Shown: piece by piece, positions 42,402 to 51,649 of the stretch | Numbering within the stretch: position 1 is the first letter of the stretch | Layout of the letters: each line of letters opens with the position of its first letter | Assembly: GCF_024519455.1 (NCBI RefSeq) | Contig: NZ_JALJRY010000009.1 | Location: forward strand, 1-64,000 | Length of the DNA: 64,000 bases | From: Streptomyces sp. STR69 | GTDB lineage: Bacteria; Actinomycetota; Actinomycetes; Streptomycetales; Streptomycetaceae | Reading direction: 5' to 3' | Program-made: the position numbers and the translations under genes | Notes under the pieces: model-generated | Told to the model about the DNA's origin: nothing | Databases searched by the model: none | What the model saw: only the letters and a program-made list of their open reading frames with translations

Positions 42402-42446
42402 ACATCCCCGGGTGACGCATCGGCGAGATGCGTCACCCGGGGATGT
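42402..42446. terminator. 20-bp perfect stem after gatB
   Basis: The arm ACATCCCCGGGTGACGCATC (42402-42421) is perfectly complementary to 42427-42446, around a 5-base loop. It lies 17 bp after the gatB stop and ends the operon. Confidence 0.85.
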
Positions 42447-42564
42447 TCGGTGAACGGGCCCCTCCGGTTCTGCGTAGCTCCCTGTGGGAGAGCAACGAGA
42501 TTGTGGAGGACGTCGGTTGGCCGTGCACGAGGTCTCTCAGGAGGACGCGCTACTCTCGCCCGCC

Positions 42565-42858
42565 ATGGACGGACGCGGAGAATCCGAGACACCGGACTTC
42601 GATGATCCCGCACTGGACGCGCGGCGGGCCCGCTGGACTGCGGTCCTGACCGGCGCCCTGCTGGCCCTGGCCGGTGTGGCCGCGGCGGCGCTCCGGGCCA
42701 CCGGTTCCGAACCGGTGCTCGTCCCGGCCGCCTATGCCGTGGGTGCCGCGCTGTGCGCGCTCGCGTCGGTCCTCGGCTCCCGTGGCCGTACCAGACGGGC
42801 GTTGTGGCTGCTGGTCGTCGGCGCGATGGTGATGGCGCTGGGGGACCAGTTCGACTGA
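42565..42858 (+). CDS. Small membrane protein (97 aa)
   Basis: A 97-aa protein with three hydrophobic segments (AVLTGALLALAGVAAAAL; PAAYAVGAALCALASVL; WLLVVGAMVMALG) after an acidic N-terminus. ATG at 42565 is chosen because the longer frame from 42484 lacks a ribosome-binding site. Not recognised. Isolated between the gat terminator and the MMPL gene. Confidence 0.6.
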   Translation: MDGRGESETPDFDDPALDARRARWTAVLTGALLALAGVAAAALRATGSEPVLVPAAYAVGAALCALASVLGSRGRTRRALWLLVVGAMVMALGDQFD

Positions 42859-43064
42859 CGCGCCCGCTGGGGTGACAGAGTCGCCGTTACTGTCCTGTGA
42901 TCTGGCTCCCACTCTCGTGACGAAGCCCACGAACGCGATGAACGATCACTTTCGGCTGCAAGAGTGGGCCGCGTATTGCTCATGCGTTCTTTGCGGGCTG
43001 TTCATCCTTCGGACGATGTTTCCCGGTCAAAGATCCACAATTCGCCTTCCCCGGGAGCACGTTC

Positions 43065-45335
43065 GTGGCAGCCCTTGCCCGCTGGTGTGTTCGGCACCGC
43101 CTCGCCGCCGTCCTGTTGTGGCTCCTCGCGTTCGGCGGGGTCACCGCTGCCGCCGCCGTCACCGGCTCGGCGTACTCGAACGACTACGAGGCCCCCGGCA
43201 CCGAGTCGGGCCGCGCCACCCAACTGCTCAAGGAGAGCTTCCCGGGCCTCGGCGGCGACAGCGACACCGTCGTCTGGCGCACCTCACCCGGCTCCGTCCG
43301 CGCCGCCGACGTCGAACAGACCATGACCGGCGCCCTGGACAGGATCGCGAGCCTCCCCGGAATCGCCTCCGTGGTCAGCCCGTACGACGGCCAGGGCACC
43401 GGCCGGATCAGCGCCGACGGGCGGACCGCCTACGCCACCGTCACCTTCGCGCACCAGGCCGAGGACATCGACAAGTCCGAGGCGCAGGCGGTCGTCCGCG
43501 CCGCCAAGGCCGCCGAGACCGACGGGCTCCAGGTCGAGTTGGGCGGCAGCGCCATCGCGCTCACCGAGTCGTCGAGCGGGCACACCGCCGAGATCGTCGG
43601 GGTGGCCGTCGCCGCCCTCGTGCTGTTCCTCGCCTTCGGCTCGCTCGCCGCCTCGCTGCTGCCCATCGGCACCGCCCTGGTGAGCGTCGGCACCGCCTAC
43701 GCGGCGATCGTGCTCCTGGGGCACGCGATGACCGTCGCCGACTTCGCGCCCATGCTCGGCATGCTGGTCGGACTCGGCGTGGGCATCGACTACGCCCTGT
43801 TCATCGTGACCCGGCACCGACGCGGGCTGAAACGCGGACTGTCCGTCACCGAGGCCGTCACCAATGCGGTCGTCACCACCGGACGCGCGGTCGTCTTCGC
43901 GGGCGCCACGGTGTGCATAGCCCTCCTGGGGATGCTGATCCTGCGGCTCGGCTTCCTCAACGGGGTAGCCGTCGCCGCCTCGTTGACCGTGGTGCTCACC
44001 GTCGCGGCCTCCGTGACGCTCCTCCCGGCCCTGCTCTCCTTCATCGGCCCGCGCGCCCTCAGTCGCCGCGAACGGCGCCGGTTGGCCGAACGCGGGCCCC
44101 AGCCGGAGCTGCCCACCGGCCTCGCCGCCCGCTGGTCCGCGTTCGTCGAGCACCACCCCAAACTCCTCGGCGCCCTCGCCCTGGTCGTCATCACCGTCCT
44201 CGCCCTGCCGACTCTCTCGCTCCACCTGGGCACCTCCGACCAGGGCAACGACCCCAAGTCATCGACCACACGGCAGGCCTACGACCTCCTCGCTGGGGGC
44301 ACCTCCCGCTCGAAGAGTGGGGGAGGCTTCGGCCCCGGCCTCAACGGTCCGCTCACCCTCGTCACCAAGATCGACGGGGCGGAGGACAAGCTCACCCTCG
44401 ACAACCTCGCCGCCACCCTCCGCACCACCGAGGGCGTCGCCTCCGTGACCCCGGTGACCTACGACGCCGGCGGCTCCACCGGGTACTTCTCGGTCGTCCC
44501 GGACTCGGCACCGCAGTCCCAGAAGACCAGCGACCTCGTCGACCGGCTGCGCACCGAGGTGCTGCCGAGGGCCGAGACCGGCACCTCGCTCGACATCCAC
44601 GTCGGTGGCGTGACGGCGAGCTACGACGACTTCGCGGACGTCATCGTCGGCAAGCTCCCGTTGTTCGTCGGGGTCGTCATCTCGCTCGGCTGTGTACTGC
44701 TCCTGCTCGCCTTCCGGTCCGTCGGTATCCCCCTCAAGGCCGCCGCGATGAACGTCGCCGCCGTGGCCGCCGCCTTCGGAGTCGTCGTCGCGATCTTCCA
44801 ATGGGGCTGGGGGAGCGAGTTCCTGGGCCTCGGCCGGGCCGGGCCGATCGAACCCTTCCTCCCGGTGATCATGGTGTCGGTCCTCTTCGGGCTCTCCATG
44901 GACTACCAGGTCTTCCTGGTCAGCCGGATGTACGAGGAATGGCTGGAAACCGGCGACAACCGCCGGGCCGTCCGCGTCGGCCTCGCCGAGACCAGCCGGG
45001 TCATCAACTCGGCCGCCGTCATCATGATCTCGGTCTTCCTCGCCTTCGTGCTCAGCGGCGACCGCGTGATCGCCATGTTCGGCATCGCGCTCGCCTCCGC
45101 CGTCGCCCTGGACGCCTTCGTGCTCCGTACGTTGCTGGTGCCCGCCCTCATGCACCTGCTCGGCGGCGCCAACTGGTGGCTGCCCCGCCGTCTGGACCGC
45201 GTCCTGCCCCGCATCAGCATCGAGCCCCCCGAGTGCCGCGCCGCCCATGAGAGGCTGGCCGCTGCGACGGACGCCGAGGTGGCGGACGTACTGGCGAAGG
45301 AGCGGGAACAGGATGTACGCGATATCCCTGGGTGA
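43065..45335 (+). CDS. MMPL-family membrane transporter
   Basis: A 756-aa RND/MMPL exporter with two halves. Each has a large extracytoplasmic loop and a block of about five helices; the halves share MDYQVFLVSRMYEEW and GIDYALFIVTRHRRG, the family proton-relay helix (G-DY). Typical substrates are lipids or drugs; none is indicated here. GTG start. A 33-bp palindromic element sits in frame at 44293-44325, inserting GGTSRSKSGGGFG into the second loop. The last 23 bp overlap the start of the acetyltransferase gene. Confidence 0.9.
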   Translation: MAALARWCVRHRLAAVLLWLLAFGGVTAAAAVTGSAYSNDYEAPGTESGRATQLLKESFPGLGGDSDTVVWRTSPGSVRAADVEQTMTGALDRIASLPGIASVVSPYDGQGTGRISADGRTAYATVTFAHQAEDIDKSEAQAVVRAAKAAETDGLQVELGGSAIALTESSSGHTAEIVGVAVAALVLFLAFGSLAASLLPIGTALVSVGTAYAAIVLLGHAMTVADFAPMLGMLVGLGVGIDYALFIVTRHRRGLKRGLSVTEAVTNAVVTTGRAVVFAGATVCIALLGMLILRLGFLNGVAVAASLTVVLTVAASVTLLPALLSFIGPRALSRRERRRLAERGPQPELPTGLAARWSAFVEHHPKLLGALALVVITVLALPTLSLHLGTSDQGNDPKSSTTRQAYDLLAGGTSRSKSGGGFGPGLNGPLTLVTKIDGAEDKLTLDNLAATLRTTEGVASVTPVTYDAGGSTGYFSVVPDSAPQSQKTSDLVDRLRTEVLPRAETGTSLDIHVGGVTASYDDFADVIVGKLPLFVGVVISLGCVLLLLAFRSVGIPLKAAAMNVAAVAAAFGVVVAIFQWGWGSEFLGLGRAGPIEPFLPVIMVSVLFGLSMDYQVFLVSRMYEEWLETGDNRRAVRVGLAETSRVINSAAVIMISVFLAFVLSGDRVIAMFGIALASAVALDAFVLRTLLVPALMHLLGGANWWLPRRLDRVLPRISIEPPECRAAHERLAAATDAEVADVLAKEREQDVRDIPG
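44293..44325. repeat. Palindromic mini-element, family A copy 3 (in frame in MMPL gene)
   Basis: CTGGGGGCACCTCCCGCTCG followed by AAGAGTGGGGGAG, 33 bases, folds as GGGGG-CACC-TCCC-GCTC with GAG-TGGGGGAG. Being a multiple of three with no stop, it is translated as about 11-13 Gly/Ser-rich residues. It belongs with the copies at 31373 and 36208. Confidence 0.65.
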
Positions 45336-45888
45336 CGACGGAGCCGAACTGCGTCCCCTGGAGACGTGGCACGCCGAGGAGTTCCTCGCCCACCTGGACC
45401 GCGGCCGGGAGTTCATCGGACAGTTCATCTCCTTCGGCTCGAAGGCCACGGATGTCGAGTCCACGCGGGACATGCTTCAGCGCTACGCCGACCTGCGCGC
45501 CGCCGACAGCGCGTCCCTGCACGGCATCTGGCTGGACGGCAAGCTCGTCGGCGGCGTCCTCTTCCTCAACTTCCATGCCGACCAGGGCAATTGCGAGGTC
45601 GGCTGCTGGCTGGAACCCGCCGCTGCCGGGCGCGGACTGATCACGCGTGCGATGCGGATCCTCATCGACTTCGCGATCGAGCAGCGCGGTGTCCACCGGG
45701 TCGAATGGCATGCCGCCGCGGGCAATGAGAAGAGCCTGAATGTTGCCCGCCGCATGGGCATGACCAGGGACGGGGTCCTGCGCCAGTCACACCCCTACGG
45801 GGGCGTACGGCACGACATCGAGGTGTGGTCCGTGCTCGCCCCCGAGTGGCGCGAGGCACGCGCGCGTGTCCCGCACGCCGATCTTTAA
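45313..45888 (+). CDS. GNAT-family N-acetyltransferase (RimJ/RimL type)
   Basis: A 191-aa acetyltransferase. The acetyl-CoA loop is EPAAAGRGLITRAMRILIDFA and HAAAGNEKSLNVARRMGM is the family C-terminal part. ATG at 45313 has AGCGGGAACAGG upstream. It overlaps the MMPL gene by 23 bp. RimJ/RimL relatives acetylate ribosomal-protein N-termini or small amines; the substrate is not known here. Confidence 0.85.
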   Translation: MYAISLGDDGAELRPLETWHAEEFLAHLDRGREFIGQFISFGSKATDVESTRDMLQRYADLRAADSASLHGIWLDGKLVGGVLFLNFHADQGNCEVGCWLEPAAAGRGLITRAMRILIDFAIEQRGVHRVEWHAAAGNEKSLNVARRMGMTRDGVLRQSHPYGGVRHDIEVWSVLAPEWREARARVPHADL

Positions 45889-45923
45889 GGAACTTCTCAT
45901 AGTTCACCCTTACCGTGCGCACC

Positions 45924-46565
45924 ATGGGTACCAAGACTGTTGACGAGGCCGCGAACGAGGCCACCGAGGTGAAGAGCGACGCGGAAACCGTCGACGTCAC
46001 CAAGACCGATGTGACGAAGACCGATGTCACCAAGACCGACGAGGAAGTGACCGAGACCGAGCCGGAGACCGCAGCCGCCGAGGCCGCAGCCGCCGAGGAC
46101 GAGGACGACCTCACCGAGGAGGAGTACGCGGCCGAGCTCGCGAAGCTCGGCCTGGAGGAGCCGGAGAGCGCCTCCGGCGTCGGCCAGGGTGCCGCCGCCG
46201 TGGTCTCCGCCGCGCTCGGCTTCATCTCGCTCTCCGGCGGCTGGATCGGCACCCTCGCCGGCGCCCGCGCGCAGCTCAACGGCCAGCTCCACACCGCGTC
46301 CACCGCGAGCGTGGCCACACAGATCAAGGAGGTCTACGGCACCTCCTGGCACGCCACCGCGATCTGGGCCGGTCTTTTCGCGCTCGTGGCCGCCCTCGTG
46401 GGTGTCGGCGCGCTCATCCGGCCCGCGTTCGGCACCCCGGGCAAGCCGCAGGCCACCTGGATCAAGTCGGTCGCCTGGGCGGGCGTCGTGCTCGGCGTCG
46501 TAGGCCTGCTGCTGGCCGTCCTCAAGTACACGGACGCCCTGCTCGCCATGCCGTCCGCGACCTGA
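45924..46565 (+). CDS. Membrane protein with acidic repeat N-terminus
   Basis: A 213-aa protein. Residues 1-85 are highly acidic and include three tandem copies of a 15-base repeat encoding DVTKT (45993-46037), then AAAEAAAAEDEDDL. Residues about 85-210 contain three hydrophobic stretches around AAAVVSAALGFISLSGG, WAGLFALVAALVGVGAL and WAGVVLGVVGLLLAVL. Not recognised; the domain resembles small actinobacterial membrane proteins of unknown role. A GTG nine bases upstream is an alternative start. Confidence 0.65.
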   Translation: MGTKTVDEAANEATEVKSDAETVDVTKTDVTKTDVTKTDEEVTETEPETAAAEAAAAEDEDDLTEEEYAAELAKLGLEEPESASGVGQGAAAVVSAALGFISLSGGWIGTLAGARAQLNGQLHTASTASVATQIKEVYGTSWHATAIWAGLFALVAALVGVGALIRPAFGTPGKPQATWIKSVAWAGVVLGVVGLLLAVLKYTDALLAMPSAT

Positions 46566-46581
46566 GTCACCGCAGTTCATC

Positions 46582-46630
46582 AGGGGTCTTAGGTACTCCG
46601 TAAGCACCTTACGGAGGACCTGAGGCCCCT
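46582..46630. terminator. 23-bp stem-loop
   Basis: An inner stem CTCCGTAAG / CTTACGGAG closed by a CAC loop is continued by a 13-bp outer stem (46582-46594 with 46618-46630) that contains two G-U pairs, with one mismatch between the two stems. It lies 17 bp after the membrane-protein stop. Confidence 0.7.
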
Positions 46631-46762
46631 TACGCGCGTCTAAGGCCCGCCCGGCCCCGCAAGATGCGGAACTCTCCCGATGTGGCGGACCCCCCTTGGA
46701 GACGAAGGTTGAGGCATCGCAGAAAGCGAAGCCCGAAAACCGCCTCCACCAAGGGACTTGAG

Positions 46763-46948
46763 ATGTACGAGTACGAGATCCACCAGCTCCGTTCCGCCGA
46801 ACTCCGCCGACAGGCCGCCAACGAGCGGCTGGCCCGCGAGGCCGTCCGCAGCCGCCGCGCCGCCCGCCGCGAGCAGGCCCGGCAGGCCGCCGAGAGCGAG
46901 GTGCATACCGAACGCCCGCGCAGGCACCTGTTCGCCCGCGCGTCGTGA
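46763..46948 (+). CDS. Small basic coiled-coil protein (61 aa)
   Basis: A 61-aa protein, almost entirely charged helix (LRSAELRRQAANERLAREA, then VRSRRAARREQARQAA). No membrane segment. ATG preceded by GGGACTTGAG. Its TGA overlaps a GTG at 46945 that could start the next gene, but a later start is more likely there. Not recognised; short proteins of this type are widespread in streptomycetes. Confidence 0.6.
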   Translation: MYEYEIHQLRSAELRRQAANERLAREAVRSRRAARREQARQAAESEVHTERPRRHLFARAS

Positions 46949-47073
46949 CCGGCCGGGCGCGGGAGGGCGGCCGTACCGCGCCCGTCCTGCAGGTCGGCGC
47001 GATGCTCCTGCGTGCGACCGCCCTCCCGAAAACGGGTGCCGCGTTGTCAGACCCGCGTGACATCCTCGGGACC

Positions 47074-50000
47074 GTGGAGACCAGGTCCGTCAGTCCGGTC
47101 TTCGTCGGCCGCGCCGACGAACTGGACACGCTGAACGACGCGCTCGCCCGCGCTGCCGCGGGCGAGCCGCAGGCGTTGCTGCTGGGCGGCGAGGCCGGCG
47201 TCGGGAAGACCCGGCTCGTCGAGGAGTTCGCCACCGCCGCCTGCCGCCGGGGCGCCGTCGTCGCGCTCGGCGGCTGCGTCGAGATCGGCGCGGACGGCCT
47301 GCCCTTCGCCCCGTTCTCCACGGCCCTGCGCGCCCTGCGCCGCGAACTCCCCGCCGAGCTGTCCGCAGCCGCCGCCGACCAGGAGGAGGAACTCGCCCGG
47401 CTGCTCCCCGAGTTGGCGCAGACCCCCAGCGCACACCGGGCCCGCCGCAGCGACGAGGAGGGCATGGCCCGCCTCTTCGAACTCACCGCGCGTCTCCTGG
47501 AGCGCGTCGCCGCCGACCGCACGGTCGTCGTCGCCCTGGAGGACCTGCACTGGGCCGACGCCTCCACCCGCCACCTCCTCGCCTACCTCTTCCGCACCCT
47601 GCGCACCGGCCGCCTCCTCGTCCTCGCCACCTACCGCGCCGACGACATCCACCGCCGCCACCCGCTGCGCCCCCTGCTCGCCGAGCTCGACCGGCTCCGC
47701 ACGGTCCGCCGTATCGAACTCGGCCGCTTCAACCGGCAGGAAGTGGGCCGCCAGATCGCCGGCATCCGCGCCGCCGAACCCGACCCCGCCCAGGTCGACG
47801 AGATCTTCGAACGCTCCGACGGCAACGCCTTCTTCGTCGAGGAACTCGCCGTCGCCGCCCAGGACGGCTGCCGCACCGGCCTCACCGACTCCCTGCGCGA
47901 CCTGCTCCTCGTCCGCGTCGAGTCGCTGCCCGAGAGCGCCCAGCGGGTCGCCCGGATCGTCGCCGAGGGCGGCTCCACCGTCGAGTACCGACTGCTCGCC
48001 GCCGTCGCCCGGCTCGCCGAGGACGACCTCATCGAGGCGCTGCGGGCAGCCGTCGGCGCCAACATCCTCCAGGCCGCGCCCGCCGGCGACGGCTACCGCT
48101 TCCGCCACTCCCTGGTCCGCGAGGCGGTCGGCGACGACCTGCTGCCCGGCGAGCGCTCCCGCCTCAACCGCCGCTACGCCGAAGCCCTTGAGGCCGACCC
48201 CACGCTGGTCCCCGCCGATCAGCGCGTCATGCGGCTGGCGAGCTACTGGTACCACGCCCACGACCCCGCCAAGGCCCTCCCCGCCGTCCTGGACGCCTCC
48301 GTCGCGGCCCGCGGCCGGCACGCCCACTCCGAGCAACTGCGGCTCCTGGAGCGGGCGATGGAGCTGTGGGACGTCGCCCCCGAGGCCGTGCGCGCGGAGC
48401 TGCGCCCCGTCGACTACACCGAGGTCTATCCTCCCTGCGGCTGCGAGCCGGAGACCACACCCCTGCGCTACCTCGACCTGATGGCGGAGGCAGCCGTCGC
48501 CGGGCGGCTGAGCGGGGAGCGCGAGCGCGCCCTGAAGATCACCAAGCGGGCGCTGCACCTCCTGGAGGACGAGGCGGACCCGCTGCGGGCCGCCTGGTTC
48601 TGGGTGCAGCGCTCCATCCTGGTCCGGCACCAGGACCGCGGCGACGGCTGGCCGGAACTGGCCGCCGCCCAGGAACTCGTCCGCGGCCTGCCGCCCTCCG
48701 AGGTGCACGCCGAGGTTCTGGCCCAGGTCGCCGGCTGGTCCATGATCCATGTGCCGGGACCCGACGCCTACGTGGCCGCCGAGCGCGCGGTCGAGTACGC
48801 GCGGATGGTGGGCGCCCGCGAGATCGAGATGGACGCCCGCCTCACCCTGGCCGGCCTCATGGTCGCGTCCGGCGACGTCGAAGCGGGCCTCGCCGAACTG
48901 ACCGAGGTGAACGAACGGACGGTCGCCGAGGGCATCACCACCGTCGCCGGCCGCAGCTTCGTCAACCTCCCGTCCTTCCTCGAAACCGTCGGCCGCTCCC
49001 GCGAGGCCGTGCCGATCCTGGAGGCGGGGCTCGCCTACGCCAAGGAGTTCGGCCAGTTCGACAAAGAGGCGTGGATCTGGGGAAACCTCGCTGAATCCCT
49101 GTTCACCCTGGGCCGCTGGGACGAGGCCACCGAGGCCGTGACCAAGGCGGAGCGCGTGAGCCGGCGGTCCAAGCCGCGCGGCTTCAACGCCACGCTCCGC
49201 GCCGAACTCGCCCTCGCCCAGGGCGATGTGGCCGAGGCCCGCCGCCAACTCGCCGCGGCCCGCGAGTACTTCGGCACCCTTGACCTCGTACCCCAGCACC
49301 ACCAGCCCCTGGAGCGGATCGCGATCCAGATCGCCGCCGCCGAAGGTCACCTCCTGGACGCCCGGGCCGCACTCGAACGGGCCCTGGACTCCGGCTTCCG
49401 ACCCGGCTCCCAGTTCGACGTCTGGCCCCTGCTGCTCACCGCGGCCATCGCGGAGAGCCAGGCCATCGGCCTGCCCGTCGCCGACCCCGGCCGCCCCGAG
49501 GCCGTCGAACGCATCCGGGAGACCGCCAGGCGGGCCGCCACCAACGTGCCCGTCTGGCAGGCGCACGAACGCTGGCTCCGCGCCGAACTGCTGCGCGCCG
49601 AGGGCCGCTGCACCCCGGACGACTGGTCCGAGGCGGTCGTCATCTTCGAACGCCTGGACCGCCCCTACGACCTCGCCCGCGTCCGCCACCGCCTGGCCGA
49701 GGCGCTCCTGTCCGACGCCCACGGCGGTGACGACGAGCGCGACCGCGCCACCGAACTGCTCCGGCTGTCCGGTGCCGTCGCCGAGCACCTGGGCGCCCGC
49801 CCCCTCGCCGACTCCGTCGCCCTGCTCGCCCAGCGGGCCCGGCTGACGCTCACCAGGGTCCCGGCACCGAGAGCCGTCCCCGCCGACCCCGTCGAGGCGC
49901 TCGGCCTCACCAGCCGGGAGCGCGATGTCCTGCGCCTGGTCTCCGCCGGTCGCACCAACCGCCAGATCGCCGAGGAGCTCTTCATCTCCCCGAAGACCGC

Positions 50001-50124
50001 GAGCGTCCACGTCTCGAACATCCTCGGCAAGCTGGGCGTCTCCGGCCGGGGCGAGGCGGCGGCCGTGGCCCACCGGCTGGGGCTGTTCCCGCCCGACCCG
50101 CTCACCGTGCGTTCGGCCGGATGA
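47074..50124 (+). CDS. Large AAA ATPase / LuxR-type transcriptional regulator
   Basis: A 1016-aa regulator of the LAL/STAND type. An N-terminal AAA domain has Walker A GGEAGVGKTR at about 37-46 and Walker B VVVALEDLHWAD. A long helical TPR-like middle section (about 370-890) follows. The C-terminal LuxR helix-turn-helix is LTSRERDVLRLVSAGRTNRQ to ILGKLGVSGRGEAAAVAHRL. GTG at 47074 is chosen since homologues begin near SPVFVGRADELD; an in-frame GTG at 46945 overlaps the preceding stop. Target genes not visible. Confidence 0.85.
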   Translation: METRSVSPVFVGRADELDTLNDALARAAAGEPQALLLGGEAGVGKTRLVEEFATAACRRGAVVALGGCVEIGADGLPFAPFSTALRALRRELPAELSAAAADQEEELARLLPELAQTPSAHRARRSDEEGMARLFELTARLLERVAADRTVVVALEDLHWADASTRHLLAYLFRTLRTGRLLVLATYRADDIHRRHPLRPLLAELDRLRTVRRIELGRFNRQEVGRQIAGIRAAEPDPAQVDEIFERSDGNAFFVEELAVAAQDGCRTGLTDSLRDLLLVRVESLPESAQRVARIVAEGGSTVEYRLLAAVARLAEDDLIEALRAAVGANILQAAPAGDGYRFRHSLVREAVGDDLLPGERSRLNRRYAEALEADPTLVPADQRVMRLASYWYHAHDPAKALPAVLDASVAARGRHAHSEQLRLLERAMELWDVAPEAVRAELRPVDYTEVYPPCGCEPETTPLRYLDLMAEAAVAGRLSGERERALKITKRALHLLEDEADPLRAAWFWVQRSILVRHQDRGDGWPELAAAQELVRGLPPSEVHAEVLAQVAGWSMIHVPGPDAYVAAERAVEYARMVGAREIEMDARLTLAGLMVASGDVEAGLAELTEVNERTVAEGITTVAGRSFVNLPSFLETVGRSREAVPILEAGLAYAKEFGQFDKEAWIWGNLAESLFTLGRWDEATEAVTKAERVSRRSKPRGFNATLRAELALAQGDVAEARRQLAAAREYFGTLDLVPQHHQPLERIAIQIAAAEGHLLDARAALERALDSGFRPGSQFDVWPLLLTAAIAESQAIGLPVADPGRPEAVERIRETARRAATNVPVWQAHERWLRAELLRAEGRCTPDDWSEAVVIFERLDRPYDLARVRHRLAEALLSDAHGGDDERDRATELLRLSGAVAEHLGARPLADSVALLAQRARLTLTRVPAPRAVPADPVEALGLTSRERDVLRLVSAGRTNRQIAEELFISPKTASVHVSNILGKLGVSGRGEAAAVAHRLGLFPPDPLTVRSAG

Positions 50125-50160
50125 GTCGTACGCTGTAGGAGACCGGCCAGGGGAGGCCCC

Positions 50161-50412
50161 GTGTTCAACATGTTCGAGGAACTGTTCTCACCGGGCCGCA
50201 AGCACACCCAGGACGAGGCCAACCGACTGGAGCTGACCAGGGTCGACGTCGCCGACGGCGACCCCGGACGCGGCCCGATAGACCTGGAGTCCGGCAAGGT
50301 CGTCGTACGCCTGGCCGAAGTCGAAGCCGACCCCTCCGCCGAAGCCGACTCCTCCGGCGACGCGTCCGCTACGACACCTGAAGCTCCAGAATCCGGTCGT
50401 CCCCCGACTTAG
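50161..50412 (+). CDS. DUF6191-type small protein
   Basis: An 83-aa soluble acidic protein. FNMFEELFSPGRKHTQDEANRLEL and a glycine/aspartate-rich middle (DGDPGRGPIDLESGKVVV) are recognisable as the DUF6191 type found in Streptomyces. GTG start with CCAGGGGAGG upstream. The last 44 bp overlap the 3' end of the convergent sugar dehydrogenase gene. Function unknown. Confidence 0.75.
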   Translation: MFNMFEELFSPGRKHTQDEANRLELTRVDVADGDPGRGPIDLESGKVVVRLAEVEADPSAEADSSGDASATTPEAPESGRPPT

Positions 50413-51538
50413 GTGTGCCCCGGCCGTCCGTGTTGCTGGTCACCAGCCACAGCTTGTCGCCGCCGGCCGACACCACCGTGCGCAGTCGGCCGTACTCGCC
50501 GGTGAGGAAGGCCTGCGGGGCGGCCGACGCCTTCGTGCCGTCCAGCGGGATGCGCCACAGGCGCTGTCCCTTCAGGCCCGCCATCCATATGGAGCCCTCG
50601 GCATAGGCGATGCCGCTGGGGGAGGCGTCGTCGGTGTGCCACTGGGTGATCGGGTTGTGGTACTTGGGGTCGTTCCCCTTGCCTTCCGCGTTCGGCCAGC
50701 CGTAGTCGTCGCCCGGTGCGATCGTGTTCAGCTCGTCCCAGGTGTCCTGGCCGAACTCCGAGGCGAACAGCCGCTGCTTGGAGTCCCAGGCCAGGCCCTG
50801 CACATTGCGGTGGCCGTAGGTGTACACCGGCGAGTTCGGGAACGGGTTGCCCGGCGCCGGGTCGCCCTCCGGGGTCAGCCGCAGGATCTTGCCGCCCAGG
50901 GACTTCTTGTCCTGCGCCAGGCCCCGCTGACCGCTCTCGCCCGTGCCCGCGTACAGCATGCCGTCCGGGCCGAAGGCGATCCGGCCGCCGTTGTGGATAT
51001 AGCCCTTGGGGATGCCCTTGAAGATCGTGTCCGGGGCGCCCAGCTGCTCACCGGCCGGCTTCTTCTCGTCGTACAGCATGCGGACGATGCGGTTGTCCGA
51101 GGCGGAGGTGAAGTAGGCGTAGATCATGTGGTCCGAGGCGTAGTCCGGGGAGAGCGCGATGCCTAGGAGGCCGCCCTCGCCCGCCGGGGAGACCCCGGAG
51201 ACCGTGCCCAGCTCGGTCTTCCGGCCGGTCTTCTCGGTGATCCGGGTGATCGTGCCGTCGTCGCGGGAGGAGACGAGGAGGTTCCCGTCGGGCAGCGGGG
51301 CCAGACCCCAGGGGGTCTTCAGGCCCTCGGTGACCGTGCGCAGCACCTTCACTGTGCCCTTGGCCGGCGGGACCTGCGCGGCGGGCTCTCCGGAGGGCGA
51401 CGACGACCCCGTGGCCGTACCGGCGCTGCCGGAAGACGTAGCTGTGCCGTAGCGCGGGTCTCCGCCGCCGGAGGAGCAGCCTGCCGTCAGCAGGAGCGCG
51501 GTCACGGCCAGGGCGGCCGACACGACTCGACGTTGCAC
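50369..51538 (-). CDS. PQQ-type sugar dehydrogenase, lipoprotein
   Basis: A 389-aa six-bladed beta-propeller protein of the soluble glucose/sorbosone dehydrogenase (GSDH) family. A lipoprotein signal is present with lipobox LLLTAGC, C21. GLKTPWGLAPLPDGNLLVSSRDDGTI, GGLLGIALSPDY and RIAFGPDGMLYAGTG are conserved propeller blades. Many actinobacterial members have no proven sugar activity. Convergent and overlapping with the DUF6191 gene. Confidence 0.87.
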   Translation of the reverse strand: MQRRVVSAALAVTALLLTAGCSSGGGDPRYGTATSSGSAGTATGSSSPSGEPAAQVPPAKGTVKVLRTVTEGLKTPWGLAPLPDGNLLVSSRDDGTITRITEKTGRKTELGTVSGVSPAGEGGLLGIALSPDYASDHMIYAYFTSASDNRIVRMLYDEKKPAGEQLGAPDTIFKGIPKGYIHNGGRIAFGPDGMLYAGTGESGQRGLAQDKKSLGGKILRLTPEGDPAPGNPFPNSPVYTYGHRNVQGLAWDSKQRLFASEFGQDTWDELNTIAPGDDYGWPNAEGKGNDPKYHNPITQWHTDDASPSGIAYAEGSIWMAGLKGQRLWRIPLDGTKASAAPQAFLTGEYGRLRTVVSAGGDKLWLVTSNTDGRGTPKSGDDRILELQVS

Positions 51539-51649
51539 GATCAGGTCCCTTCGACGGGCGGGTTCTCCTTGTCATACACCGCTCGCGCCGGACAGGTTCC
51601 CGATCATCGACGACCGACGCAGGATCGAGCCCTGTCCCCCCGTACGACG

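Noticed and set aside
47047..50073. A 1008-codon minus-strand open frame opposite the LuxR-type regulator
   Set aside because: Shadow of the real gene. Composition is dominated by Gly, Val and Glu, with no motif or ribosome-binding site.
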